Part shown: positions 51,837-61,539 of the stretch, piece by piece
How the letters are laid out: every line of letters starts with the position of its first letter
Position numbering within the stretch: position 1 is the first letter of the stretch
Assembly: GCF_034929435.1 (NCBI RefSeq)
Contig: NZ_JAYFUM010000028.1
Coordinates: 1 to 64,000, forward strand
Length of the DNA: 64,000 nucleotides
Direction of reading: 5' to 3'
Source: Arcicella rigui
GTDB taxonomy: Bacteria; Bacteroidota; Bacteroidia; Cytophagales; Spirosomataceae
The notes under the pieces: generated by a model
The model's input: only the letters and a program-made list of their open reading frames with translations
Database searches by the model: none
What the model was told of the DNA's origin: nothing
Translations under genes and position numbers: made by a program

Positions 51837-53204
51837 ATGCAAATTCGGCATAAAATATCGCTTCAGTTTACTTGCGTTGTGGCTATCATTTTACTGTTTT
51901 TCTCTGGCATTGTGTATTTGAGAGCAGAGAACCAAAGAAGTAAAAACTTTTTTGATAGAATTCAAGGAAGAGCTAACACTACTGCCCGCCTTTTGGTTGA
52001 TGTACAAGAATTTACACCAAAACTTTTGAAATTGTTGGACATGAATTCTTCGTCGAGACTCCCCAATGAAGAAGTTTATGTCTATAATTTCAAAAATGAG
52101 TTGTTGTATTCAAACATAGATAAAACGCCCGACTATATCGACCCAACTTTTTTGGAGAATATCAAAAAAGAAGAAAAAGTAACCTTGAAAGATGAAAACA
52201 GGGAAATTCTGGGCATACTCTTTACAGGAAAGTACGACCGTTTTGTAGTAGTTGCTTCTGCAAATGATTTGGTAGGCTATTCACAGGAAAAAAACTTAGT
52301 AAATACTTTGGGTATTGGTTTTTTATCTGGCATTATTATTACCATTATCCTCAGTATTTTTTTTGCAGGACAAGCCCTGAGACCTATTCAATCTATTAAT
52401 AATGAGATTAGTAGAATTACCGCCAATAATCTAAAAAAACGATTGGACGAGGGAAACAAAAAAGATGAAATTGCAGAATTGGCAGTAAATTTCAACCGAA
52501 TGTTGAATCGCCTTGAGATGGCATTTCAACAACAAAAACAATTTGTTTCGCAAGCTTCGCATGAACTCCGTACTCCTCTTGCAGCTTTAAAAACTGAAAT
52601 ACAAGTTGGTTTAGAGGAAAATCAAACGATTGAAGAGTATAAAAAAACGCTAAAGAATACCCTAAACGATACTGAACGACTTATTCAGCTTTCAAATAGT
52701 TTATTACAATTAGCCCGCACGATTGAGGATAAAGACAAATTCCATTTTGAAATTTTACGGATGGAAGATATTTTATTGAATGTCCAAAAAGCCATTCAAG
52801 GAAATTATCCTCATTATCGCATAGTATTTGATTTTGAAAAAATTCCAGACGACGATAATCTTACTTTAATCAACGGCAATCTTTTACTTTTAGAAAACCT
52901 CTTTAGTAATCTGATCGAAAATGCCTGCAAATATTCATCCGACCATCAGGCGAACATTCTACTGAGTTTTGATAAAATTTATTGTATTGTCAAGATTAAA
53001 GACAAAGGAATTGGTATTCCAGAAAATGAAATAGCTTATATTTTCAATCCATTTTTCCGTGCTTCCAATTCAATTGACAAAGACGGATTCGGGATTGGTT
53101 TATCCATTACCAAGAGAATTGCTGAACTTCATAAAGCCATTATAGATGTAAAGAGTAAGTATTTAAAAGGTACAGAATTTATCATAAAAATCCCACATCA
53201 ATAA
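51837..53204 (+). CDS. membrane sensor histidine kinase
   Basis: A 455-residue kinase. One transmembrane helix near 10-30, a periplasmic sensor of about 125 residues, a second helix near 155-180, HAMP, then the HisKA box with His242 (SQASHELRTPLAALKTE). The ATP domain has NLIENACKYS, DKGIGIPENE and GFGIGLSITKRI. It pairs with the OmpR-type regulator one base upstream. The signal is unknown; linkage to nhaD hints at Na+, pH or envelope stress. Confidence 0.95.
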   Translation: MQIRHKISLQFTCVVAIILLFFSGIVYLRAENQRSKNFFDRIQGRANTTARLLVDVQEFTPKLLKLLDMNSSSRLPNEEVYVYNFKNELLYSNIDKTPDYIDPTFLENIKKEEKVTLKDENREILGILFTGKYDRFVVVASANDLVGYSQEKNLVNTLGIGFLSGIIITIILSIFFAGQALRPIQSINNEISRITANNLKKRLDEGNKKDEIAELAVNFNRMLNRLEMAFQQQKQFVSQASHELRTPLAALKTEIQVGLEENQTIEEYKKTLKNTLNDTERLIQLSNSLLQLARTIEDKDKFHFEILRMEDILLNVQKAIQGNYPHYRIVFDFEKIPDDDNLTLINGNLLLLENLFSNLIENACKYSSDHQANILLSFDKIYCIVKIKDKGIGIPENEIAYIFNPFFRASNSIDKDGFGIGLSITKRIAELHKAIIDVKSKYLKGTEFIIKIPHQ

Positions 53205-53215
53205 TTTTCTAAGCA

Positions 53216-53264
53216 AATTCTAATATTAGATTAAGCTTATACTAAGGTCGCATCTTTAGCTTTG
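53216..53264 (+). promoter_or_regulatory. activator-like motif and nhaD promoter
   Basis: AATTCTAATATTAGATTAAG (53216-53235) matches 49857-49876 in 19 of 20 positions. A -7 element TAGCTTTG is at 53257-53264, its TTTG 45 bp from the motif start, the same spacing as before the stress-protein gene. There is no TTG at -33, which fits an activator-dependent promoter. Confidence 0.65.
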
Positions 53265-53442
53265 TGCATTCCTAAAACTTGTTGGAAAATTAATCTCAAA
53301 ACAACATTTTGTTGAATTGTGGTTTTTTAATTTGAACTGTAAAGCACAATCACCGTTGGTAATACTGGCGGTGATTCTTTGAACTTTCTCCAAGCAATAG
53401 ACTCAAAAATCTTATCATTCACCATCAACTTAAAACTACTTC

Positions 53443-54726
53443 ATGGAAGCTTTATTAGTTTTTGTATTTATCGTTGGCTACATACTTATTGCTGTTGAAC
53501 ACACTATTCATCTCAACAAAACTGCCACAGCCCTTATTACGGGTGTTTTGTGTTGGGTAATTTATATTCTGAATACCCAAAATAAAGATTTAGTAAGCAG
53601 CGAACTTGCTCATCATTTAGCCAGTATTTCCGAAATTTTATTTTTTTTACTCGGAGCAATGACTATCGTTGAATTGATTGATGCTCATCAAGGTTTTAAA
53701 ATTATTACTGATAAAATTACAAGTAAAAATAAAGTACAGCTTTTATGGACTATCAGTATCATTACTTTTTTCCTTTCAGCGGCACTCGATAACCTGACGA
53801 CAGCCATTGTAATGGTTTCGGTTGTACGAAAACTCATCAAAGACAAAGAAACAAGGATGTTTTTTGCGGGTATTATTATTATAGCAGCCAATTCGGGTGG
53901 AGCTTGGTCGCCGATTGGAGACGTAACCACAACCATGCTTTGGATTGGCGGACAAGTATCAGCTTTGGCAATTATCAAAAGCTTGATTCTACCAAGCTTA
54001 ATATCTTTGATTGTCCCATTACTTTTTCTCACTTTTCGACTCAAAGGCGAAGTACAATCACCAAGTACATCAATTGCCACTTATAAAGATGACTCTTTAT
54101 CTAAAAAGGACTCCTCAATGATGCTAATTGTTGGATTTGCTATGTTGCTTTTTGTTCCAATTTTTAAAACTATCACTCATCTTCCTCCTTATATGGGCGT
54201 ATTGTTGGGTTTGGGTGTTGTGTGGGTTGTTTCTGAAATAATACATCATGGTAGAGACGAAGAATACCGTAAACCTTACTCAGTGGCTCATGCTCTTAGC
54301 AAAATAGATACTTCGAGTATCCTTTTTTTCTTAGGGATTTTATTGTCTATTGCAGCTTTAGAATCCACACATTTTCTATCAAGTTTAGCAGAATGGATGA
54401 ATAAAAGCATCGCTAATCAAGATATAATCGTGATAGTTATTGGTTTGTTTTCGGCGATAATCGACAATGTTCCACTGGTTGCGGCATCAATGGGTATGTA
54501 CGATTTGGCACATTTCCCGATGGATTCAAAATTATGGGAGTTTTTAGCTTATTGTGCGGGTACAGGAGGAAGTATTCTGATTATCGGTTCTGCACCCGGT
54601 GTTGCCGTTATGGGTATGGAAAAAATCGACTTTATGTGGTTCTTCAAAAAGTTTAGTTTATTGGCTTTAATTGGCTATTTCGCAGGAATTATTACTTACT
54701 TGAGTATTTATGCTCTTTTACAATAA
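53443..54726 (+). CDS. nhaD: NhaD-type Na+/H+ antiporter
   Basis: A 427-residue protein with about 12 membrane helices, normal for NhaD. The conserved core has LIDAHQGFKIITDKI, FFLSAALDNLTTAIVMV, IAANSGGAWSPIGDVTTTMLW and the second Asn-Asp set IGLFSAIIDNVPLVAASMGMYDL. It exports Na+ (or Li+) in exchange for H+. It faces the LytS-like gene with 7 bp between stops. Its promoter carries the shared regulator-type motif. Confidence 0.95.
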   Translation: MEALLVFVFIVGYILIAVEHTIHLNKTATALITGVLCWVIYILNTQNKDLVSSELAHHLASISEILFFLLGAMTIVELIDAHQGFKIITDKITSKNKVQLLWTISIITFFLSAALDNLTTAIVMVSVVRKLIKDKETRMFFAGIIIIAANSGGAWSPIGDVTTTMLWIGGQVSALAIIKSLILPSLISLIVPLLFLTFRLKGEVQSPSTSIATYKDDSLSKKDSSMMLIVGFAMLLFVPIFKTITHLPPYMGVLLGLGVVWVVSEIIHHGRDEEYRKPYSVAHALSKIDTSSILFFLGILLSIAALESTHFLSSLAEWMNKSIANQDIIVIVIGLFSAIIDNVPLVAASMGMYDLAHFPMDSKLWEFLAYCAGTGGSILIIGSAPGVAVMGMEKIDFMWFFKKFSLLALIGYFAGIITYLSIYALLQ

Positions 54727-54733
54727 GTAAAAA

Positions 54734-55762
54734 CTAATTGATTTTAATAATGATTGACGCCACAACTGTATCATTTTCTTCCACCAAAGTAAAGGTGGCT
54801 CTTTCTTGAAAATTGATTTGTAGGCGTCTTTCTAAATTTTTCATACCAACTCCCACAGGTGATACTTTCTGTGATAATTTCCCTGTGTTCACCACTTTAA
54901 TGGTAAAAATTTCTCCTTTTAATTCTGAAATGATTCTTACTTTACCGCCAAGTTTATTTTTCCCGATGCCATGCTTGATGGCATTCTCAACCAATAATTG
55001 AACAGACATTGGCGGAATACTTAGGGATAAAGTTTCATTTTGAATATGAAAAGAGTACACCAAGCGTTTTTCGTAGCGTATTTTTTCTAAGAAAAGATAA
55101 TCACGCACCAATGATAATTCCATATCCAAAGGTACTAATTGTTGATTGCCCATACTCAGCGAAGTTCTGAGTAACTGCGATAATTCCGTCAATGCTTTAC
55201 GAGCTAATTCTGGGTCGAAAATCGTCAATGCCTTTATACTGTTGATGGCATTGAACAAAAAATGAGGATTTAATTGATTTTTTAGGTTTTCAAGTTCCGC
55301 CGTTTTTAAGGACATTTCTGCCTGTGCCAACATCAATTCTTTATGATGGGCCACACGGTTACTCATAATTAGGTGATAAAACAAAAACCAAACGCCAGCA
55401 TAACGTACCGACTCGAAGAAAAACTGATAGTAGTCTAAAGGAACAAGTTTTGTTTCTTCTACAAAATGTCTATATCCTTGAAAATCATAATAATAATCTA
55501 CAAAAAAGAAACAAGCCCCCATGATGATTGAAGCCACTATCGGGAAAATTAGTACATCCCCCTTATTTCTGTCTTTTGCTTGATAAATTTTGGTATAAAT
55601 ATGTGAAAGCATTATCCCGATTAAGAAATTAATCAGCAAATAAGAGGCCTTATTATAAGGGTCGTTGAAAAATTTGGTAGTTGGTTGTTTTAAAATTAAT
55701 GTAGTGAATAACCACCAAAAGAATTGAATTAACCAGTAAACTCGCTGAGGGATGAAACTCAT
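54734..55762 (-). CDS. LytS-type sensor histidine kinase
   Basis: A 342-residue kinase of the His_kinase (LytS/YehU) class. Four membrane helices fill residues 1 to about 130. The phospho-acceptor is His167 in LNPHFLFNAINSIKAL. The ATP domain has PPMSVQLLVENAIKHGIGK and GVGMKNLERRL. Such kinases normally pair with a LytTR regulator, but none is adjacent here. It is convergent with nhaD. Confidence 0.93.
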   Translation of the reverse strand: MSFIPQRVYWLIQFFWWLFTTLILKQPTTKFFNDPYNKASYLLINFLIGIMLSHIYTKIYQAKDRNKGDVLIFPIVASIIMGACFFFVDYYYDFQGYRHFVEETKLVPLDYYQFFFESVRYAGVWFLFYHLIMSNRVAHHKELMLAQAEMSLKTAELENLKNQLNPHFLFNAINSIKALTIFDPELARKALTELSQLLRTSLSMGNQQLVPLDMELSLVRDYLFLEKIRYEKRLVYSFHIQNETLSLSIPPMSVQLLVENAIKHGIGKNKLGGKVRIISELKGEIFTIKVVNTGKLSQKVSPVGVGMKNLERRLQINFQERATFTLVEENDTVVASIIIKIN

Positions 55763-55888
55763 TTTTTATCAAATTAAAGTTCTACTTATCACATTTCAAA
55801 CATAACATATTTTCCTTAAAACTCAATAATATTTCCTCCATCATCAAAACAATTACACTTATATTTCCGATTTCAGCATTTTTTCCTT

Positions 55889-58822
55889 TCAAAAACCAAT
55901 ATCTATCACCAATGGCTGAAAGAAAAACTGACCTTTTTCAACGGTATAAATTCCTCTACAACCCGCCTCAAATTGTTGTGAAAAACGCATAAAATGAAAC
56001 TGTGCCGTGAAGTCGAAACCGACTGAAGTAAAATTTGCCGAATCAGCCACCTTATAACTATACGTTTTGCCATTTTTAGTTTCAATCCAACTATAATTAG
56101 TTTCGCCATGAGCGTAATCTGCAAAGAGATTTACCTTCAATCTTTTAATATAAGCCAGTCGCCCAATCGACCAGTCGGGATTTAATAATGGAAAACGGTA
56201 CTCAACCGAAGTGGCACTTAGGTTTTCAAAAGCTCGGTAAGAATAACCTCTTGTAAAAAACATCGGACTTCCGAAAATATAAAGATTCTTATTCGGTGCA
56301 CCCGTACTTGTTTTAAAACCTGATTGATTTTGAATTCCTGCTCTTAGACGAATACTGTGGTGTTTGATAAAACCGGGAAAATTCAAGCTTCCTTGTATCG
56401 CCGTAAGTCCTCCTTGTAAATTGCCCCAAAAAGGCATACTTCTCAAATAAATGCTAATACTTTGTCCCCAAATTGGAGCAATATCTTGTACGGCTCTTTT
56501 CATTTGACGAACGTAATCTAAAGTATAAATGATTGAACTAATGTTCCCATTAAAACTTTCACTCGCATAGCGTTCGGGCAAATCATAGCCCGATACTTGT
56601 GTGAAAGCAGTATTCAAACCCACTTCTAAGGACTCATAATACCTCGAATGCGTAAGATTCAAAGGTAAACTCGCTCCTACTGTTAATTGCTGTTGATGCC
56701 AATGATCCGAACGAAGACTGTCTAAAGCCTGAGTATTACTTTTATCTATGTAAATGTCGGTTTTTCGCTGTCCGTTGGTATAATTCAAATTCAATTTTGG
56801 ATACCAACCTTGGTAAGAAATATCCGTAAAAAACTGTCCAGTTCTTTCACTGGCATTAAAGTTATAGCCCGTTGTGATAGCCGTTGTACTTAGTAAATCT
56901 TTGGAAGAAATACCCAACTTCAAATTATTGCTATTTGAAGTAAAAACACCTCCCCAACTGTAAATATTGAAAATATTAGCCTTGCTAAAGTTTTTTGTTT
57001 CGTAAGTTTTTGAGGGAACGTTTGCCAATAAATTTTCACCTGCTTCTTGCAATAACATTTGTCCAAAAAATTGAACAGGTTTATTTAGTTTTTCATCAAA
57101 TGGCAAAAATCTTTGCTCATCAAAAGGCATCTCCACTACTCTATGCCCATTTTCAGTAAAATCATTGAAAAAAATCTTTGTACCATCTGCAGAAACCGAA
57201 GGATTGAATGCTCCATATTTTCGGTTTGTTACCTGAAAACGCTTTTTCGCATCAGTATCAAAAGCATAAATATTATCTATGCCAGTCACTCCTGAATTAA
57301 ACAAAAGGTATTTTCCTGCCATTATCGGATGAGCAATATTTTCGCTTCCTACCTCTAACAATACTTTTTCGGCTTGTGTTGAAGGATTTATCAGTATGAT
57401 ACTCTTTTTCCCATTCAATAATTTTACGGCTACGATTTCCTTTGCATCTGTCCACCACGGGTGTAGGTAAAAAGCATTTTCGGGATTAAGGATTTTCGTG
57501 ACTTCTTGTGGATTTTCAACATCAATGATTGCCAAAGCGTAGTGATTGTCGGGACTGGTTTCTATCGCAACAATTTTGGTTTCATCTTTTGAAATAGCAG
57601 GAGCAGAAAATTTACTTTGTTGTGTAAGAGTACGAGTAGTTCCGTTGTTGACATCCAATAGTTTTATGACGGAATAATCTCTTCGTTCCCAACGTAAATC
57701 ATAATTAAATTCTGCCCAAACCACTTTACTTCCCGAAGCCGACAACATCAGGGCATCATTTAAAAAACCAATTGTTTTTATTTTTTCTTCACTGTTTTTT
57801 TTTGGATTTAGCAATACAAATTGCTGAATATCAGAAAGTCCAGATTTTAAAGCAAGTACCGAACCATCGGCAAGTACTTGTGGATATTCGTAGTTTGTGA
57901 AGTAAGGATTTGCTTTGGTCGCTAAAGCAGTAACGGGTGTTTCTACAATAGTCGCTGCTTGTGTTTGCCAAGACTGACGAGCATCTTCAAAGGCTTTTTG
58001 ATATAATTGCTCCGTTTTTAAACCTGTAACTTTTTTGATATTATTTGAAAAAGAAAATGGATAAAAAGGCATTTTGTATGTTCCTGCGAGTATTTTATCC
58101 CAAGCTTCTGCTCCATAAGTATTTTTCAAATAAGTAGTCATCAAATAGCCACTGACATAATGATTGGGTACAAAATTTTTGAAAGAACCCGTAACGGCTT
58201 TGTCATAATGAAAAGCCCCTTTGTTCAATAATTGGGTTCGTAAAGCCATATCAAAACTCGGAATTCTACCTCTTCCAGAAGGTGTAAGCACAGACTCAGT
58301 TCCAACGGCATCGCCTTCCCAAAACCAGTTGGGTACTGCCAAAGAAGTAACCAAACCCAAACCATTTGCTCCAAAGAGTTGGTACATCAATTTGGTTGTA
58401 CCAGTAAGAGCTTTATCATTTTGAACAATATGACGAAACTCGTGTACTGCCAACAAATCCAACCAATTATTTGTGCCGAGCAAAGTATAGTCTTGCGGTG
58501 GTGTGGTATAAAACTCTGAGCGACGGGGATAGAGTGTCACAAAGCCATTTGAAACCGTGGTTTGGTTTTGAAGAAGTATTGAAATTGGGCGTGGTTCACG
58601 CCCCAAGGTTTTACTAATTGGCTGATAAACAGTTTCTAATACATTGGCTGTTCTTTCAGCCGTTGCTTTAATTTCTCTGGGAAAAATTAGCCTAAAATGG
58701 GGCGTTTTGATTTGCGACCATTTTAGACTCGCTGGATTTTGTGATAAACTAACCGAATTTTCTTGAGCAAAAATCTGAGGAATACTTAATAAAAAGTATA
58801 AAAAAACGATTGTTTTTTTCAT
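55889..58822 (-). CDS. outer-membrane protein with HExxH peptidase-like and propeller regions
   Basis: A 977-residue protein; signal peptide to Ala19 (IFAQ). Residues 120-180 have a gluzincin-type zinc motif: His127-Glu128-x-x-His131 (LLAVHEFRHIVQ) and Glu169 (NWFWEGDA). From about 300 to 600 there is a TolB/WD40-like propeller (FAYSTT-like repeats such as KVVWAEFNYDLRWERRDYSV). The C-terminal 350 residues are aromatic beta strands ending VIDIGF, an outer-membrane barrel. I know such fusions from the phylum but not their role. It may be a surface peptidase or an assembly factor. Confidence 0.85.
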   Translation of the reverse strand: MKKTIVFLYFLLSIPQIFAQENSVSLSQNPASLKWSQIKTPHFRLIFPREIKATAERTANVLETVYQPISKTLGREPRPISILLQNQTTVSNGFVTLYPRRSEFYTTPPQDYTLLGTNNWLDLLAVHEFRHIVQNDKALTGTTKLMYQLFGANGLGLVTSLAVPNWFWEGDAVGTESVLTPSGRGRIPSFDMALRTQLLNKGAFHYDKAVTGSFKNFVPNHYVSGYLMTTYLKNTYGAEAWDKILAGTYKMPFYPFSFSNNIKKVTGLKTEQLYQKAFEDARQSWQTQAATIVETPVTALATKANPYFTNYEYPQVLADGSVLALKSGLSDIQQFVLLNPKKNSEEKIKTIGFLNDALMLSASGSKVVWAEFNYDLRWERRDYSVIKLLDVNNGTTRTLTQQSKFSAPAISKDETKIVAIETSPDNHYALAIIDVENPQEVTKILNPENAFYLHPWWTDAKEIVAVKLLNGKKSIILINPSTQAEKVLLEVGSENIAHPIMAGKYLLFNSGVTGIDNIYAFDTDAKKRFQVTNRKYGAFNPSVSADGTKIFFNDFTENGHRVVEMPFDEQRFLPFDEKLNKPVQFFGQMLLQEAGENLLANVPSKTYETKNFSKANIFNIYSWGGVFTSNSNNLKLGISSKDLLSTTAITTGYNFNASERTGQFFTDISYQGWYPKLNLNYTNGQRKTDIYIDKSNTQALDSLRSDHWHQQQLTVGASLPLNLTHSRYYESLEVGLNTAFTQVSGYDLPERYASESFNGNISSIIYTLDYVRQMKRAVQDIAPIWGQSISIYLRSMPFWGNLQGGLTAIQGSLNFPGFIKHHSIRLRAGIQNQSGFKTSTGAPNKNLYIFGSPMFFTRGYSYRAFENLSATSVEYRFPLLNPDWSIGRLAYIKRLKVNLFADYAHGETNYSWIETKNGKTYSYKVADSANFTSVGFDFTAQFHFMRFSQQFEAGCRGIYTVEKGQFFFQPLVIDIGF

Positions 58823-58974
58823 ATAACTTAAATAGTGATTAGTAAAAAAAGATTGGTGATTAGCATTTCATATACCTAATAATCAGCTATTTACACAAAA
58901 TAAAAATATTCCTTAAATTGTGTTTATTACTCAAGTAATCGTGCAAAATTAGTTTTAAAATTTTACTTTAGGCT

Positions 58975-59056
58975 CTAAGTTATAGGCAATAGGCAAAATG
59001 CTTATTTATTTTAGATAAAAGTATTTTTGCTTACGACTTACAGCCTATTGCCTAAA
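58975..59056. repeat. heptamer-type hairpin
   Basis: TAGGCAATAGGC (58983-58994) is the exact complement of GCCTATTGCCTA (59043-59054). The left side steps by 7 bp: GGCTCTA, AGTTATA, GGCAATA, GGCAAAA. It lies between two minus-strand genes. Confidence 0.65.
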
Positions 59057-59093
59057 GCACTACAATTAATTTAATGCTACCAGATTACTTCTT

Positions 59094-59861
59094 TCAGAGA
59101 TACGATTCAAACATTTCGTATAGATTCACGATATAAGCTCTATTGCCATTTGGATTTTTTAGGCTTTTTGTAAATTCATACCAAAAGCCATCGCCCACAG
59201 AAAGAAATTTACCAACGGTTTTAGGTTCATTTTTCATGGCTTTGTCCGTAATAAAATCACCGATAAATACATTTTGCAATAAATCGCTGGCTTCTTCCCA
59301 TGATACTTTTTTCTGGCTTTTTCCAGATTCGAGAATCGAATACGCTTCTACCCTTCTATCGGTATAGTGTAAATTCAATTCAAAAGTCGAAGTACTTTTA
59401 GCTTTGTCGATTTTCTTGAAAATCATTTTAAAAGGAGCTTCTTTTCCGTAAGTTTCATAAACGGCTTGCGTAAGTTCTTGCAAAAGATACTCCCAAGCTT
59501 CCTGATTTTGTGGGTTCCCTTTAAACGATTTATTGATATTTATTTCCAAGAAATTTTGCTCTTCTTCTAAAGCTTTCGTGTTGAATCTTTCAGGACTTTT
59601 ACTGATTAAATTCAAAATCGGAGCTTCCCAAGCTTTTGAAAGTTCGCCAGCCCAAGCTAAGTCTTCGTTGCCTGTGAAGCCTTCTTCCAAAATTTCTTCA
59701 TCAGTCAATTCATCACGATAAGTATAAGCAATTTCAAATTTGGTATCTATAAATTTTTCTTTAAAATCTAAAGTCAAAAGAATTTGATGTGAAAAAGGAG
59801 GAGGCAAAATATCTGCCGTCTCGAATTTGAGTTCTAACTGGTTTAATTTTTCTACTTTCAT
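59094..59861 (-). CDS. uncharacterised cytosolic protein
   Basis: A 255-residue protein without signal peptide or membrane span, starting MKVEKLNQLELKFETADILP. It is rich in Glu, Lys and aromatic residues and has mixed alpha/beta text (LNLHYTDRRVEAYSILESG, VGDGFWYEFTKSLKNPNG). I do not recognise a family. The menE gene lies 42 bp upstream on the same strand, so the two may be co-transcribed. Confidence 0.7.
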   Translation of the reverse strand: MKVEKLNQLELKFETADILPPPFSHQILLTLDFKEKFIDTKFEIAYTYRDELTDEEILEEGFTGNEDLAWAGELSKAWEAPILNLISKSPERFNTKALEEEQNFLEININKSFKGNPQNQEAWEYLLQELTQAVYETYGKEAPFKMIFKKIDKAKSTSTFELNLHYTDRRVEAYSILESGKSQKKVSWEEASDLLQNVFIGDFITDKAMKNEPKTVGKFLSVGDGFWYEFTKSLKNPNGNRAYIVNLYEMFESYL

Positions 59862-59903
59862 GGTTCTAATTTCTCATAATCGAAATTGATTATTTCATTT
59901 TTC

Positions 59904-60953
59904 TTACAAATTTAATCTTTTTATAGTGGCTTTTTTATCAATCTTACTGGTAGCTGTTTCTGAAAAAGTAGAAATGGTAAAAATAGCTTTGGGAATTTGA
60001 TAAGTACTAAGTGTCGTTTTTACTGAGGATAAAAGGGTACTTTTTTGTTCTTCGGATAAATAATCTGTTTCTAAGACTAAAATTAACTTCTGTCCAAGTC
60101 TATCGTCAGGAATTCCGAAAGCAAAAAAACGAGTAATATTTAATGATTTCAAAAGCGGCTCAAAAGCATTTTCAACTTTTTCTAATTGTATTTTAATACC
60201 GCCAGAATTAATAATATTATCAAAACGACCAACCAGCCTAAATGTTTGATTATCGACAATTTCAACAATATCATTGGTTTGAATCAATTCAAAATTGCTC
60301 GCAGCCGCCACAATATTCAAACAATTTCTTTCGTCCACTCCTATCCTAACGCCCTCTAACACTTGAAAATTATCGGTAATGTTTCCGTTCAATGCTCGAA
60401 TAGCAATGTGTGAAACGGTTTCCGTCATGCCATAAGTACTAAAAACTGGTACTTTTAATCTTTGAATCATTTCAGCAAGTTGAACGCCAACGGCAGCACC
60501 ACCCACAATAATGGCTTTCATTTGATTGAGAACATGTAAAAAATTATCGTCAGCCGACAATATCGTTTGCAATTGCAAAGGCACAAAAGCCGCAAAATCA
60601 AATGGCAGATTGGGCAAATCAATCAGCGGATTACTGGTAGCTTCCACAATCAGCAGTTCTAAGCCTAACACCATTCCACGCACTAACATCATTGTGCCAG
60701 CAATGTACTCCACATTCAAACAAACCAAAGCCCTGTCGCCTGCTTGTAAACCAAAAGTTTTGCCCGTCAGCAAAGCACTGGCTTCCATTTGCTTTCGGGT
60801 GAGTTGGATAGGTTTGGGTTCGCCTGTAGAACCAGAAGTTTTTAAAGTAAAATATTCTTGTCCATTCATCCAACTTTCACAAAACTGAATTACTTTTTGT
60901 TCGTACTCGTTTGTGGCAATTGGTAAATTTTTAAAGTCGCTAATTATCATCAT
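59904..60953 (-). CDS. menE: O-succinylbenzoate-CoA ligase
   Basis: A 349-residue adenylate-forming enzyme, the short form of MenE. The phosphate loop is TSGSTGEPKP near residue 40. The A5 motif is STYGMTETVSHIA, the A7 region is FRLVGRFDNIINSGGIKIQLEKVE, and the C-terminal catalytic Lys lies in TATSKIDKKATIKR. It activates succinylbenzoate for menaquinone synthesis; menB is nearby at 62424. Its -7 element TATCTTTG (60989-60982) sits in the loop of the upstream gene's terminator. Confidence 0.9.
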   Translation of the reverse strand: MMIISDFKNLPIATNEYEQKVIQFCESWMNGQEYFTLKTSGSTGEPKPIQLTRKQMEASALLTGKTFGLQAGDRALVCLNVEYIAGTMMLVRGMVLGLELLIVEATSNPLIDLPNLPFDFAAFVPLQLQTILSADDNFLHVLNQMKAIIVGGAAVGVQLAEMIQRLKVPVFSTYGMTETVSHIAIRALNGNITDNFQVLEGVRIGVDERNCLNIVAAASNFELIQTNDIVEIVDNQTFRLVGRFDNIINSGGIKIQLEKVENAFEPLLKSLNITRFFAFGIPDDRLGQKLILVLETDYLSEEQKSTLLSSVKTTLSTYQIPKAIFTISTFSETATSKIDKKATIKRLNL

Positions 60954-60956
60954 CTA

Positions 60957-61009
60957 TCAAAAAAAACACTTCTCGAAACGCCAAAGATAGCATTTTTGAG
61001 AAGTGTTTG
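60957..61009 (-). terminator. Rieske gene terminator with menE promoter element in the loop
   Basis: On the minus strand AACACTTCTC (61007-60998) pairs with GAGAAGTGTT (60974-60965), followed by a run of T. The 23-nt loop holds TATCTTTG (60989-60982), an exact -7 element for menE. The two signals overlap, so one hairpin separates and launches adjacent genes. Confidence 0.6.
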
Positions 61010-61029
61010 TTTCGCTTGTATAGAATTTA

Positions 61030-61539
61030 CTAAGAAACTTTCAAAGTATTTTTAGTAGCATCAAAAGCTGCATTGTATTGGGTTAGTGGACTGGTTGCTG
61101 GGCCGTTGATTACTTGTCCGTTCAAATCAAAATTTGAACCATGATTTGAGCAATTAAATCTATTATTGTTTGATTCAAAATCTACCGTTGTTCCTTGATG
61201 GGTGCATTTTTTGGCTACTGCAATGTAAGCTCCATCTTTGGTTTTTGCCACAATTACATCGCCCACTATCAAAGCTTTTCCTTCAGTTTTTAAATCTTTA
61301 TAAGTAGTACTTGTCAAATCTAAAGTAAAATCAATTTTACCACTTGCCAGCGAGGCATTTCCTGTTAGCCCAGTGGTTGTGTTAGAGCCACCGCCACTAT
61401 TACCGTTACTGTTGCCATTATTTCCTCCAGAATTTGGCGAAGGGTCGCCACCATCACTTTTGCAACCACTCAAACATTGCTGTAAAATTACAGCACCCAC
61501 ACTGATTCCTACCAACGATAAAAATTCCTTTCTTTCCAT
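61030..61539 (-). CDS. Rieske [2Fe-2S] lipoprotein
   Basis: A 169-residue exported iron-sulfur protein. The N-terminus has a lipobox-like CLSGC with Cys at 22 and 26; MERKEFLSLVG resembles a Tat-type start. A Gly/Asn/Ser-rich spacer follows. The Rieske ligands are Cys112-x-His114 (KKCTHQG) and Cys130-x-x-His133 (FNCSNHGSNF). It probably acts as a periplasmic electron carrier; no partner oxidoreductase is adjacent. Confidence 0.92.
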   Translation of the reverse strand: MERKEFLSLVGISVGAVILQQCLSGCKSDGGDPSPNSGGNNGNSNGNSGGGSNTTTGLTGNASLASGKIDFTLDLTSTTYKDLKTEGKALIVGDVIVAKTKDGAYIAVAKKCTHQGTTVDFESNNNRFNCSNHGSNFDLNGQVINGPATSPLTQYNAAFDATKNTLKVS

